NCBI RefSeq assembly: GCF_040712315.1
Contig: NC_134019.1
Span: 37,167,873-37,231,872 of the forward strand
Source: Castanea sativa
Taxonomy: Eukaryota; Streptophyta; Magnoliopsida; Fagales; Fagaceae
Reading direction: 5' to 3'
Length of the DNA: 64,000 nucleotides
Below are positions 47,320-57,598 of the stretch, in pieces. Below the pieces are notes generated by a model. The model was not told the DNA's origin. It did no database searches and saw only the letters and a list, made by a program, of their open reading frames with translations. The position numbers and the translations under genes were made by a program. Numbering within the stretch: the stretch's first letter is position 1; each line of letters opens with the position of its first letter.

Positions 47320-49845
47320 CTAAGCTGTTGGAGGAGGATCTTGCTGAGAGGTACTAGTGCCCTCGGTCTTTCTCAACTCCAGCTCAAAAGGAGTCATAAC
47401 TTGCTTTCCTTTATCCGCTGTCTTTGTTGGAAGGACGTTGGGTTCCACTATCTGGTTCAAGTCCTTCTGCATCTACTCCTCCTTCCTTTTCTTTATTGGA
47501 ACCAAAAGGTTCTGTAGGATCAGGAATCTGCTGTGGGACCATCGGAGGTAGAACAGGAAGAGTTGTCTCAGGGGTAGGAGTAGCAGCAGGAGCTTCTTTA
47601 ATCTCCTGTATTTCTAGGGGAAGCCAAACGTTCTCGGACTTCCTCAAATCCGAAGACTGGGGAACTCCTGCTACGTTTAAAGCTTCCCCCCATACTTTTT
47701 GACAGTATTCGCGGCATAAAGCCGCGAATTCCTCTGTCAAGTTCCTCGGTGGTCGCTACCCCTTCGTCAAAACTTGCACCTGGCAGGCCGAAGAGAGAGT
47801 TGGAAGGAGCTGGCTTCTTCCTTCATCAGAGCCAGTTGTTTCTTCAGATCCGAGCACTCCATTTGAGCTTGGGAGAGCTCTTCATTTCTTTCCTTAAGGA
47901 GTTTGCGTTGTCCTTCTATCTGGGTCTCCATGGTCTTCAAGTTTGACTCGACCCCATTCTTCTCTCTCCTCAGCTCTGCTACCTCCAAGGTCAGCTTCTC
48001 GTTCTCGGCAAGGGCTGTACCTAAGGTCTTCTCAGTCTCCACCCTAACTTCGAGCTCAGCCCTGGCTACTTTCCGAGCGTCTTCAATAAACTTTTCAGCT
48101 ACAAAGACCTCCTGAATAGCCTGTAAAAAAGCATGATGGAGTTAGGAATAACAAAAACCAATTTAATTATAAATATTGTTGAAGGGAGAAACACTTACCA
48201 ACGCTAAGTCTCTTTTTAGAGAGAGGAATAGTTGTGGTTGGCCCATCTTTTCCAAGGTCTCCATGTCCTTGGGCGGGAAGAGGGGCGTTCTAGGGCCTCG
48301 GCCGGGTGGTGGGCGTGGCCTTGTTGAACCGCCCTTATCCGGACCGGGCAGGAGATAGGAGCGCCGTCCAGCCTTAGATCGGGGGGACCGGGTGGCCGGT
48401 GCTCGGTGCACTCCAGCCCTCATCCCCGATTTCCCGAGTTCAGACGCGAACGGGATCTACCCTTGCCCTTATCCGGCTTCTTCCTCGTGGGCCGGTGGGA
48501 GTTGTTGGCGTGGCTTCTTGGGCTCTTTATTAGTCGTCCCCTCATCATCCCCCTTCCTCTTCTTCTTGGGATCCTCGGCTAGCGGTTTGGGCTCGCTGAG
48601 GAGGAGGAGGAGGTAAATCCTGGGAGAACTTGGGACGTCCCCTTTTTCTTCTTCTCTCGCAGACTTTGGCAGCCCTATTAGTGAGAAGACCCTCCATTCG
48701 TCCCATGTCTTCTACGAGATTCGTCCTCGGGAAGGGCAACTACAAACCCTGCAATTCCAGAGGCCTCGGTGGCTTCTTCTTCCTCGTCGGAAAGCACTAC
48801 AAAGCGGTTCCCGCGAGGTCTCTCGTGTCTTCGAGATGGAATTGATCTATCTCGTCGTCAAGGGTGTGTGAAGAAGACACCTGCTCTTCCTGGAATGACA
48901 GGTTTGTGCGTGCACGGCAAGGGGGACGCTGCTATCGCCCGGTTGTACGAACGGTGTTAGGAGCGTCCGGGAGGTCACGGTCGTCCAAAAAATGGCGCCG
49001 AGCTACGTTGATCCTCTTCCGTCTTCGGTCGCCTGCAATAATGGCGTCCTCTATCTCTTGGAAGTCTTTGGAAAGGGGAGTGTATCCGGAATGAGGTGAG
49101 CCGCCCGGAGTTGTAAGTCTTCGCTAACGAACACCTCGGAGCGAAGTACCCGGTTTAAATCGGCAACGTTGTGACTCGAGGGCGAGGACGCACGTCCGCT
49201 TATCTCCAAAAAAGACGTCAAAACAAACAAACCTGGTTAGATTCACACAAATATTTAACAAGTCTAAGTAAATACAAATACGCATTTTTGTGTGTGTGTT
49301 AGAAGAAGTTGTGTTGTGGGGAGATTAATCCTACGACTGCCGCACTGGGATCCCCACGAACCCGGGGCGGTGAAAGCCATCGTGCCGGTTCTCGGACACG
49401 ATCAAGTAGTCGTCCTTCATGCCTTTGTTTGATTTGGGCGAGACGGAGATTAGCCTAACGGTGCTAGACCGAGATTTCATATAATAACCTACTTTAGAAA
49501 GTTTGTGGGACTCATATAGGAACACGACATCGTGCCATGTGAGGTTTAAACCCAGTTCTGCTCGTTTAGAGCATCTACACTACCTAGAACTCTAAAAACG
49601 TTTGGAAGGCATTGGTCGGGACACAACTTGTGGTTGCGAAGGTACTCCCTCATTACGGGTTTCATTGGAAGGGTCATCCCACCCTCTATGAAGGCTATCA
49701 TAGGGATGATAACCTCTCCCTCTTTCCTAGAACCGGCACGGCTGTCCGGGGCGGTATTCTAACCCTACGTCGCCGGGAATATGGTATTTGGCTCTAAAGC
49801 CTTCCATCCCGCGGCGGTATCAACTAGACACTTAAATTTTCCCAT
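47320..49845 (-). pseudogene. E2 antisense gene: putative gypsy-type transposon family protein
   Basis: ATG at 49845 begins MGKFKCLVDTAAGWK, aligning with the ATT-started frame of E1. Family landmarks lie near 49720-49560 (CPNVF-type and FIEGGM-type phrases, partly out of frame), and VRLISVSPKSNKGMKDDYLIV at about 49460-49400. The middle exon is acidic and proline-rich. The coiled-coil exon (about 48115-47760) has TLGTALAENEKLTLEVAELR, followed by CREYCQKVWGEALNVAGVP, matching E1 CRHYCLQVWNEALSQAGVD. The stop would be at 47320-47322 after QQDPPPTA. Several frameshifts. Exon limits were not resolved. Confidence 0.6.
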
Positions 49846-50332
49846 TCCAGAGAGACGATAGACTAAACTTTAAAAGGGAGAGTGTTTGTATTGGTAGCCC
49901 GAGGACAAATATTGAGGAGAAAAGGTTTAGAATAGGAGCAAGAACTTACAAGGTTCAAGATGTGCAAATCTCCACGGTTTTCGGAGTAAGGTATGATGGC
50001 TGATGTCTTGATGGGATTACCCCGAGGAATTAAATGAAGGTGCGGGTTCCCGAAGCGTCACGACGTGCGAAAAGGCAGCCTCGAAATTATGTCTGTCCCG
50101 CCTAAAATTTCGTGGAGTAATGAGAACCGTTGGATGCCCATCTCACCGTTGAACGTGGGAGATAAAGAGTAACTTACAGTAATAAATGCGCGCGTTTTCG
50201 AAAATAAAACCGCCAAGTGTCATCTTCTGGGACGCAAAACGACTTCCACACGTGCCATCACTTATAAAGTGTGTAGAACAGGTTCTCATCGGATCAAAAC
50301 CCTATTTTTCTCCTCGGACGTGGAAAATTAGA

Positions 50333-50347
50333 GTTTTGAGGGGCTAT
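50333..50347 (+). promoter_or_regulatory. E2 polypurine tract
   Basis: GTTTTGAGGGGCTAT directly before the 3' LTR; the GAGGGGCTAT core is shared with E1. Confidence 0.7.
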
Positions 50348-51098
50348 TGTGGGGGGTAAAAAGATCCTGATGGGAACATGGGCCTTTTGGGCCGTGTTAA
50401 GGAGGGCCGACCTGACCCTGGGTTTGGAAATTGTTAATACTATGGGTCGGCCCATGCGCCGAGGGTCCGAGGACCCAGCCGAGGGTGAACTTACCCTCGG
50501 ACTGACACCAGAGAACCCGGAACTTTATGGTACAGGTTAGGGAATGACACGGTCAAGACCAATGGTTAAAAGGGGTGAACCCTTGAATGCCCCAGAAGCA
50601 CCAGTGTTGAAGAAATGTCAAAGACAAAGGCTGCTACCTCCACATTAAAGACCCTGCACCTACCACCCTGGCCGCATTAATGGGGAGGTGACACTTAAAC
50701 AGTGGAAGGGAAACTTCTAGTTACTGTTCAAAGGCACTAAGAAAAGAAATATCTATACTAAGGGAGGAGTTGGGGGCAACATGTGTATAAAGTATTAAGA
50801 AGAAGAGTATTTAAGAAAGGACCTAGAACAGAAATGAGGACGGAACTTTTTGTAACCTAAAAAGAAAAAAGACAAAGAGAGAGATAATATAAGAACAGCT
50901 CTCGGCTTACGTCCGAGGAGACCTATTTACATTACTCTTTGCTGTTTCCTAATACTGGCAATCTTTAGTTTGTCATTTAATCTTCACTCACTTCTAACCT
51001 GGGTTTCAAGCCCACTCTCTACAAATTTTCATTGTTTAAGGCTCATTGGGCCTGAGCCCATAACTGTTCTTGGGTCCAGGTGCAATTGTGCACTTACA
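50348..51098 (+). repeat. E2 3' LTR
   Basis: 751 bp, TGTGGGGGG to CTTACA, followed by CCTAC. Same length as its partner despite small compensating indels. Confidence 0.95.
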
Positions 51099-51144
51099 CC
51101 TACCTCCCACGATCCTACGTAGGATCCCGATTTTGACAACCTTG

Positions 51145-51295
51145 AGTGACAGGACCCTTTTCTAGTGAGCCTTGTAAAGAAGCAACATTGTAATTCTTGT
51201 TCTCCTCCATGCAAGATTCTGCCAGCCTCATTTGCATGCATGCTCATAAGAAAAACCAGTGTTATGACTATAAGAAACACATTTAGATGCCCCAT
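51145..51295 (-). pseudogene. Copy C, 5' part: signal peptide and start of first repeat
   Basis: ATG 51295 begins MGHLNVFLIVITLVFLMSMHA, a signal peptide like that of the other copies. After GEQEL the frame is lost: compared with copy B a 14-bp segment is missing, precisely between two GAACAAGAA direct repeats. Beyond this, the unit-1 core (AAAGGGTCCTGTCACT) is present but out of frame, and is cut by the hAT-like insertion at 51144. Confidence 0.82.
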
Positions 51296-51369
51296 CTTGT
51301 TGTGTAAGCTAAGATAGATGTTGAAAATATATTTGATGAAGATTGATGAATAAGGACGAGTTGGGTTCC

Positions 51370-51376
51370 ATTTATA
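51370..51376 (-). promoter_or_regulatory. TATA box of copy C
   Basis: TATAAAT in the conserved GCATATAAATGGAACC block, about 80 bp before the ATG. Confidence 0.72.
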
Positions 51377-52142
51377 TGCATCGATTTGTATGACGTGGAA
51401 CAATACGAGTTTCTAACCATTTTACTCTTAAGTCTTGACTCTCTTTGGCTTTTTGCTAAGAAATGAAAGTTGGGACCCAAAAAGGAGGAAACTACTTTTT
51501 AATTACTTAGAATTTTAAAGTCTCCAGCCTTCACACCCGTCACGTGCTTGAAGAAGTCATGCTTAGGGAACAAAAATAAAATCAACCTCAATGTTTTCTC
51601 ACTCTTTTCTAAAGTTGAAATTTACCCATTAAAACCCTAAGATATTAACACTACTGCATCAGTATATCTTCAAAGATTTAAAAAGGTTGATATGATACTC
51701 TCTAAGAGAATCTTTCAGAGAATTTTTAAGGATTCAATTCAAATTTCTAACTCTTCATTTTAATTTTGTGAATTATTTACAACATCAACCAAGACTTAGT
51801 TTCAAAATAAATTTTATGTATCGTCTCTTTCAAACGATAAAATAAAATCGTATATTCTATATAAACCTTACATCAGTTTAATTGTACTAAAAAAATTACC
51901 GTATAAATTAAAATCCTTGATTACATTAAGATTTTGACTCAAACGCTAAAATGATAGAGAGGTGGATTGGAAATAGGGAGATATTATAAAAGGGGCTTAG
52001 GTGATATATGGCCCAAGATTTTTAGAGTTTTCATTCTCTATTTTGGTAACCCTTTTATCAATAGAATAACTAAGGTACTATAGTCTATAGCCCTTAAACT
52101 TTTGAGAGAGAGAGAGAGATATAACTACATTAATATAAATAT
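51377..52142. other. Upstream flank of copy C
   Basis: Collinear with the upstream flanks of copies B (55872-56560) and A (62863-63580): GAAGAAGTCATGCTTAGGG, CCATTAAAACCCTAAGATATT, GATAGAGAGGTGGATTGGA. No gene. Confidence 0.7.
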
Positions 52143-52669
52143 TGTTGGTGCAAACACAATACTAGTGGAAATAACACAAAGAGAAACTAAATAATACTTC
52201 TAAATATTATTAATTTGAAGAAAAAAATTATACAACACTATTTGGACTGAGGCATGATACTCACTCTCTTTAAGGAGATTAAACCTCTGCACAAAGTGTT
52301 CAAGCCCAAAACTCCACCAAAAAGAACATTTTTCTTTTTAATGTATAAGAATGCTTGCAATTGCTGAATTTTTTTTGGTGTATAACTGAATGAGTCTATC
52401 CATAGGCTCAAAGGAATAAAATAAATTTCCATTTTTGACACCTTCTCCCTCCACTTCTTCTTTAGGCACATATCTAATCCAATATCTAAATCAATGCCTA
52501 TTAGCCTATCAATTACCACAATTAAAAAGAATAAAATAATCTCTCTCATTTTTAATGTGTGATTAAACATTTTCACTAACTCCTTATCTTCCATATTGAC
52601 TTTCATATCTTTACATTTATGTTGTAATATAAATCAATTTTAATTATATAATATTAAAATGCTCCAACA
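52143..52669 (-). mobile_element. Solo LTR
   Basis: 527 bp beginning TGTTGGTGC and ending GCTCCAACA (TGTTGG/CCAACA ends), at a place where copies B and D have continuous sequence. Flanks AATAT and ATTAT give a 4/5 target duplicate. No internal region or partner. The minus-strand 122-codon ORF inside (52606-52238) has no family I recognise and is probably incidental. Confidence 0.6.
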
Positions 52670-54170
52670 ATTATTTATTGTTAAACTATTTAATAAAATT
52701 TTATTATATTAATATTTTACAAATTCCATGATCAAACATATTATTCTTTTTGTTCTTAATATTCACGTCAAATTTCGTGTCAATCGGGATCAACTTACAT
52801 TTGTTAAAATTCTTTGTCAACCTTTTAATTGGATTAATATATACTTTGCAGCTGAAACTACAATTACAACTGCGCGCTTCTAACTACTTTGCTTTCTCTT
52901 CGGGCGTTTTGAATGGATTGAAAGGCGGAAAATGAAAAAGGTTTTGTTAGACCTTACTTGACTCATGACTGAGCCCGTGAACCAGTTGCTTTCTCTTTGG
53001 GTTCTTTGAACGGAGAAAACTCGGTTTTGAAGCAAATATTTTTTCCCTTATAATTTTTGGTAAGTGGAAACGCGCTTACTTTACTAGGGACTAGAATCTC
53101 TGCGGTTTAAATATTAGGTTCCGAGTTTAGTTTTTGCAAACCTTTTACACGATATAAATACTTTGAATAAAAATTCAAAAGTATGGAAATGGAAGTCTCA
53201 TTCTTATTCTTAAACATATTTTGACGCGGTGGAAAAAAAATAATGATAATAATCTGCAGCAATTTTTAACACTGAAGAGGACTTTTGGCACCTATACCAT
53301 CAGGGCCTTGAACTAAGTTGGGAGTCTTACACAGGCCTCACCTCTATTCAATTTGGTCTTAGCGATTTTTTACTCCATCTTCGTGAAGGGAGACCAAACC
53401 AACTTCGTAAGTTGATCAAAGAAACTTTGAAATTGATCCATCATTTGGAGTGGAAGCTTCACAGCAATATCTTGATGTTAAATAGACCCCAGTGGATGAG
53501 TTTCTCATCAATCAGTTTGTCTAAGAGTCAAACTTTGCTCGTGTTAATCTTCTAAAGTGAGTTTCACTATACGTTTAATTAATGGATAGTTAAGTAGGTT
53601 GTTTCTGGGCTGCTGGGAGCTAGAGAAGTAGAAGATAGATAGTTGCTGCTGGCTCAGGCTATGTAATTGAAAGTAGATGCTTGATTCTGTAGAAATATTG
53701 GGTTACTATGTTGATATAATCCAATTGGAAATCAATGAATACTGCCTCCTTGGACTTCTTATTTAGACATGCCTGTTCCAGTCTTGGGTTGCCACAAGTC
53801 CATATATAACACAGCGATTTGGTTCAAAACTTTATAAATTTAATAAGTACAGGGCCTAAAATTGACTTGAAATGTTAGCCTAAGATTGATCAAGACTCCT
53901 CTCATGGATGACAGCAACTGAAGGCATGCTGTTGAGAATGCTATTGATTGGACCCAGTTTTATATGTTTATTTCTTTAAAATGTTAAAATGCAAAACTCA
54001 TCCTCTATATTTCACCAAAATTCATTTCAGTACTCTAACTTTACTTTTGTTTATTTCAGTTTTCTAACTTTCAAGTACTTTCAAGTTTATTCAATTAAAA
54101 CTTTTTTATCAATTTTTGTTATACGTTGTGGCTAATTTTCCAAGTTTTTAAAATTTTCTTCAATGAGTTT
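52670..54170. other. Spacer block Q2
   Basis: A shorter version of the spacer 28929-35400 and of 57599-60300. 53985-54165 carries half of the inverted-repeat element seen at 30655-30985. A short conserved phrase coding for ETTITT..NY, then SGVLNGLK, occurs here near 52850-52935, as in the other spacers. No intact gene. Confidence 0.55.
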
Positions 54171-55302
54171 TGGCTATAATTGGGTTCTGGCCTTGAGAAT
54201 CCTTCTGGATCTCTACAACAGCTTTGTGTAATTTGGTTCTTGTTGTAATGGAATTATTGAATTAAAAAATATTCTGGTTTTAATTTGTGTAATTTGGTTT
54301 TTTATGTATATTTCCAAGAAAATGAAAAGAGCCGTCGATTTTTATATTTGTTTCCCAAAGAAATTTGAATTTTCTAAGAAACTAAGAAAGGAGGATTGGT
54401 TTTTGTGTCTGTTTTCTAAGAATTTTTTTTTTTTAGAAAATGAAAATAGGCATAGTATTGGAAAAGAGAGAAGAAAAAATAATAAAACTGGAAAAGAAAA
54501 AGAAAAACTCCACAGAAAAAATAATTTATTTTAAAAATTGTTAAATATTTTTTCTTGATATAAAGAAAGTGTCGTTTTAACTCATTAAAACAAAATTGTG
54601 TTCATTTGAGGTGACACTCAATGACAACGTAAGTAATTGAGATTAATTTGAATTGAGCAAATCCAAACGGTAACTAATTTTAGGGAAACCATAACTAAAT
54701 TAATAAACATATATAATATATTCAATATGATTTAAAAAAATTGAATATATTATGCATAGTAATTTACCCTCCTTAATATTTTTTTTCTTTAATCTCAGTG
54801 ACATGACATGAATATATAATTTGAAATTAAAGTGAGAATTACGCATTAGCTACATCAAAAAAAAAAAAAAAAAAACTTAAAAATAGACTATGGAATTCAT
54901 CAGTTCATCACCTGGTAAGATAAAATGAATTGAATTAGGATATATATTGACTGCTGAGTTGCTTTGTAGGACATAAATAACACATCGATGCACTCAAACA
55001 AAAAAAGAAAGAAAGTAATATCGTCAACTTCATTGAATTCTTTCAAATACATATATTTGTAGCAAATAACAAGAATCATACAAAGAAAATAGCAAAACAA
55101 AGTGGAAAGAAGGGTTGTTAGCCGTGTGTGTTTCCGTTATTCATTTAGTTAAATACATTCACAACTTCATTGTATTCTTCTTCTTTCTTATTTAACTAAT
55201 CTTAATGTTAAACAGGTTTTATTTGATTTATTAATTTGTACACCTTGAGGAACATAACTTCAGGGTGACATGGGAAACCCCTTTGGTTGAATTGACGTGG
55301 GG
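54171..55302. other. 3' flank of copy B
   Basis: Collinear with 35100-36255 downstream of copy C, including GAGTTTTGGC and the later CGTTATTCATTTAG block. No gene. Confidence 0.7.
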
Positions 55303-55787
55303 TTAATTACGAGGAGAAGGGATGTAGGTGGGTGGATTAGGTTTAGATGGAGGGACATTACCCTTTGCTAGTGAGTTTTTGAAAAGACCCATATATTGTG
55401 ACGTCCAAATGCCCTTCCACTAATTGTTGAAACTAGAATATTGTGGGTGCCTGAATTAGGTGTAGATGGAGCTGGGATATGTGTGGATGGATTAGGTCCT
55501 GATGGAGGGACAGGACCCCTTGCGAGTGAGCTTTTGAGAGGACCCATACTGTGGCCTCCAAAGGCCTTTTGGTTAACTGTTGAAGCATGAATTTGGTCAG
55601 TGGATGGATTAGGTCCAGATGGAGTGACAGGACCCTTTTCTAGTGAGCCTTGTAAAGAAGCAACATTGTATTTCTTGTTCAGCAATTCTTGTTCTCCTCC
55701 ATGCAAGATTCTACCAGCCTCATTTGCATGCATGCTCATAAGCAAAACCAATGTGATGACTATATGAAACACATTGGGATGCCCCAT
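55303..55787 (-). pseudogene. Copy B: secreted repeat-peptide precursor with a late frameshift
   Basis: ATG 55787 begins MGHPNVFHIVITLVLLMSMHA (signal peptide). Unit 1 carries SLEKGPVTPSGPNPSTD, unit 2 SLARGPVPPSGPNPSTHIP with a PSTPNSGTHN half-motif. At the start of unit 3 the minus strand has two extra bases (ATATATTG where C has ATATTG, 55391-55396), so GGHNMGLF becomes RHNIWVF and the frame ends at 55368. Without the shift unit 3 would run to TAA at 55303-55305. The protein as encoded is about 139 residues, with signal peptide and two intact cores, so some function is possible. Core motif is IDA-like (EPIP) by resemblance. Confidence 0.8.
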
Positions 55788-55864
55788 CTTGTTGTGAAAG
55801 CTAAGATAGATGTTAACAATATATTTGAATGAAGATTGATGAATATGAGGATGAGTTGGGTTCC

Positions 55865-55871
55865 ATTTATA
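55865..55871 (-). promoter_or_regulatory. TATA box of copy B
   Basis: TATAAAT in GCATATAAATGGAACC, about 80 bp before the ATG. Confidence 0.75.
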
Positions 55872-56566
55872 TGCATCAACTTGTATGACTTTGAACAATA
55901 TGAGTTACTAACCATTTTACTCTTGACTCTCTTTAGCTCTTTGCCAAAAAATGAAAGGTGGGACCTCGAAAGGAGGAAACTGTTTTTTAATTACTTAGAA
56001 TTTTAAAGTCTCTATCCTTCACCCCCTTCACGTGCTAGAAGAAGTCATACTTAGGGCACAAAAATAAAATCAACCCCAATGCTGTCTGACCCTTTTCTAA
56101 AGTTGAAATTTAACCATTAAAAACCTAAGATATTAAAATGCTAATCAATATTAGCTTTAATTTGTACACACCAGTGCATCAATATGTCTTCAAAGATTTA
56201 AAAAGGTTGATATGATCATACTCTCTAAGAGAATCTTTTAGAGAATTTTTAAGGATTCAATTCAAAATTCAAACTATTTCCTTATTTCAATTCAAAATTC
56301 AAACTATTTTTTTATTTACAACATCAACCAAGACTTAGTTTCAAAATAAATTAAATTTTATTTATCCTCTCTTTCAAAAGATAAAACAAAATCATGTATT
56401 CTATATAAGCCTTACTTCAATTTAATTGTAATCAACAATTTCTGTATAAATTAAAATCCTTGATTACATTATGATTTTGACTCAAATGCTAAAATGATAG
56501 AGAGGTGGATTCGAATTAGGGAGATATTATAAGAGGAGCTTAGGTGATATACAGCCCAAGATTTCC
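55872..56566. other. Upstream flank of copy B
   Basis: Collinear with the upstream flanks of the other copies up to the hAT-like insertion. No gene. Confidence 0.7.
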
Positions 56567-57447
56567 CAGTGGCAAAGCTAAGAATTTATATTTGGAGGGT
56601 CAAACGTAAAATTAGACAATTAATTATTTCTCTGTGTATATATTAATTATATCCATACTAATGGTAATATACCTACAATTTAATAACTAGAACCCAAAAA
56701 TGTGTTATTTCTGAATTACCATCTCCTAAACTTGTCCATGAACCTAGATTTTTCAAATTAAATTATAATCTATTAAATATAATGACTAATTTTTTTTTAA
56801 ATACTAATAATTTTAAGATTTTTAAATACAAGAAAAACAATCATTCAAATTTCAATATATAAAAAAAAAAAGTCTATAACTACAACTAAATACATGTTAT
56901 ATTATTTTATATATAAATTAAATAATAAAAATAATATATTTTAATCATATACATTTGTAATGTTATGATATATTGATTATGTTAATATTTTAAGAATAAA
57001 TAAACATATGAGAAAAGTAAAATCAAACAAAAAGAAAAAGAAAATAAAGTACGTAGTAAAGTGGGAGCAGCCTACATTGCTACACACTTGCTTTTGCAGC
57101 AATGATTTTAACCACACATGTGGTTATTTAGCGGAGGAGGATAATTGCTTAAGAAGTATTATATTCATAATACTTTTACAACAATTTTACAATAAATCCT
57201 AAGTGATAATTAAGTTGTTATTAGTTTTAATTTTAATCTATAACTTAAATAATTTTTTTGCATACCCATAATAGTCAATAATAACCTGTCACTTAAGATT
57301 TATTGTAAAAATATTGTAAATATAGCATTTCTTTATTAAAATAACTCTACTTTATTTATATATATACACACTATTTTTTTTTCAAGTATTTGGGGTGGGG
57401 GGGGGGGGTGTCAAGCCCCCTTCGGTCCCAATGTGGTTCCACCACTG
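56567..57447. mobile_element. hAT-like non-autonomous element
   Basis: 881 bp with ends CAGTGGCAAAGCTAAG and (reverse complement of right end) CAGTGGTGGAACCAC, flanked by AGATTTCC (56559-56566) and AGATTTCT (57448-57455), an 8-bp duplication with one mismatch. Copies C and D have the uninterrupted site. No transposase. Contains a nested inverted-repeat MITE at about 57150-57345 and a G run at 57397-57408. Confidence 0.72.
57150..57345. mobile_element. MITE nested in the hAT-like element
   Basis: Arms sharing ACAATTTTACAATAAATCCTAAGTG and its inverted copy CACTTAAGATTTATTGTAAAAATATTG (shortened). Same family as 59392-59572. Confidence 0.55.
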
Positions 57448-57530
57448 AGATTTCTGGAATTTTCATTCTCTATTATTGTAACTCTTTGATCAATAGAATA
57501 ATTAAGTTACTATTGTTTATAGCCCTTAAA

Positions 57531-57532
<2 letters not shown>

Positions 57533-57582
<50 letters not shown>

Positions 57583-57598
57583 AAGAGAGAGAGAGAGA
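57533..57598. repeat. (TG)n(AG)n compound microsatellite
   Basis: About 15 TG units followed by about 15 AG units with one interruption. The other copies have only a short (GA)n here. Confidence 0.92.

Larger units (their letters stand above)
38416..51098 (+). mobile_element. E2: Ty3/gypsy (Tat lineage) LTR retrotransposon nested in the hAT-like element
   Basis: 12,683 bp with two 751-bp LTRs (TGTGGGGGG...CTTACA) and perfect 5-bp duplication CCTAC (38411-38415 and 51099-51103). It has the same gene order as E1, including two RNase H domains, the 152-bp tandem array (longer here) and the antisense gene. The coding frames are broken by many single-base indels, several at CAG words. Sequences of pol are clearly homologous to E1 but from a distinct subfamily. 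Confidence 0.95.
36582..51144. mobile_element. hAT-like DNA element in copy C, containing retrotransposon E2
   Basis: Ends CATGGTTGTCAAAATCG (left) and, reverse-complemented, CAAGGTTGTCAAAATCG (right), flanked by an 8-bp duplication AGTGACAG (36574-36581 and 51145-51152). Copy B has the uninterrupted site (GGAGTGACAGGACCC). An 8-bp TSD and CA-starting inverted ends fit hAT. Sub-terminal GATCGTA/GATCCTA repeats crowd both ends (36594-36760; 38365-38415 and 51104-51130). Without E2 the element is about 1,875 bp with no transposase, so non-autonomous. Confidence 0.82.

Noticed and set aside
52238..52606. 122-codon minus-strand ORF as a gene
   Set aside because: Entirely within a probable solo LTR; no recognised domain.
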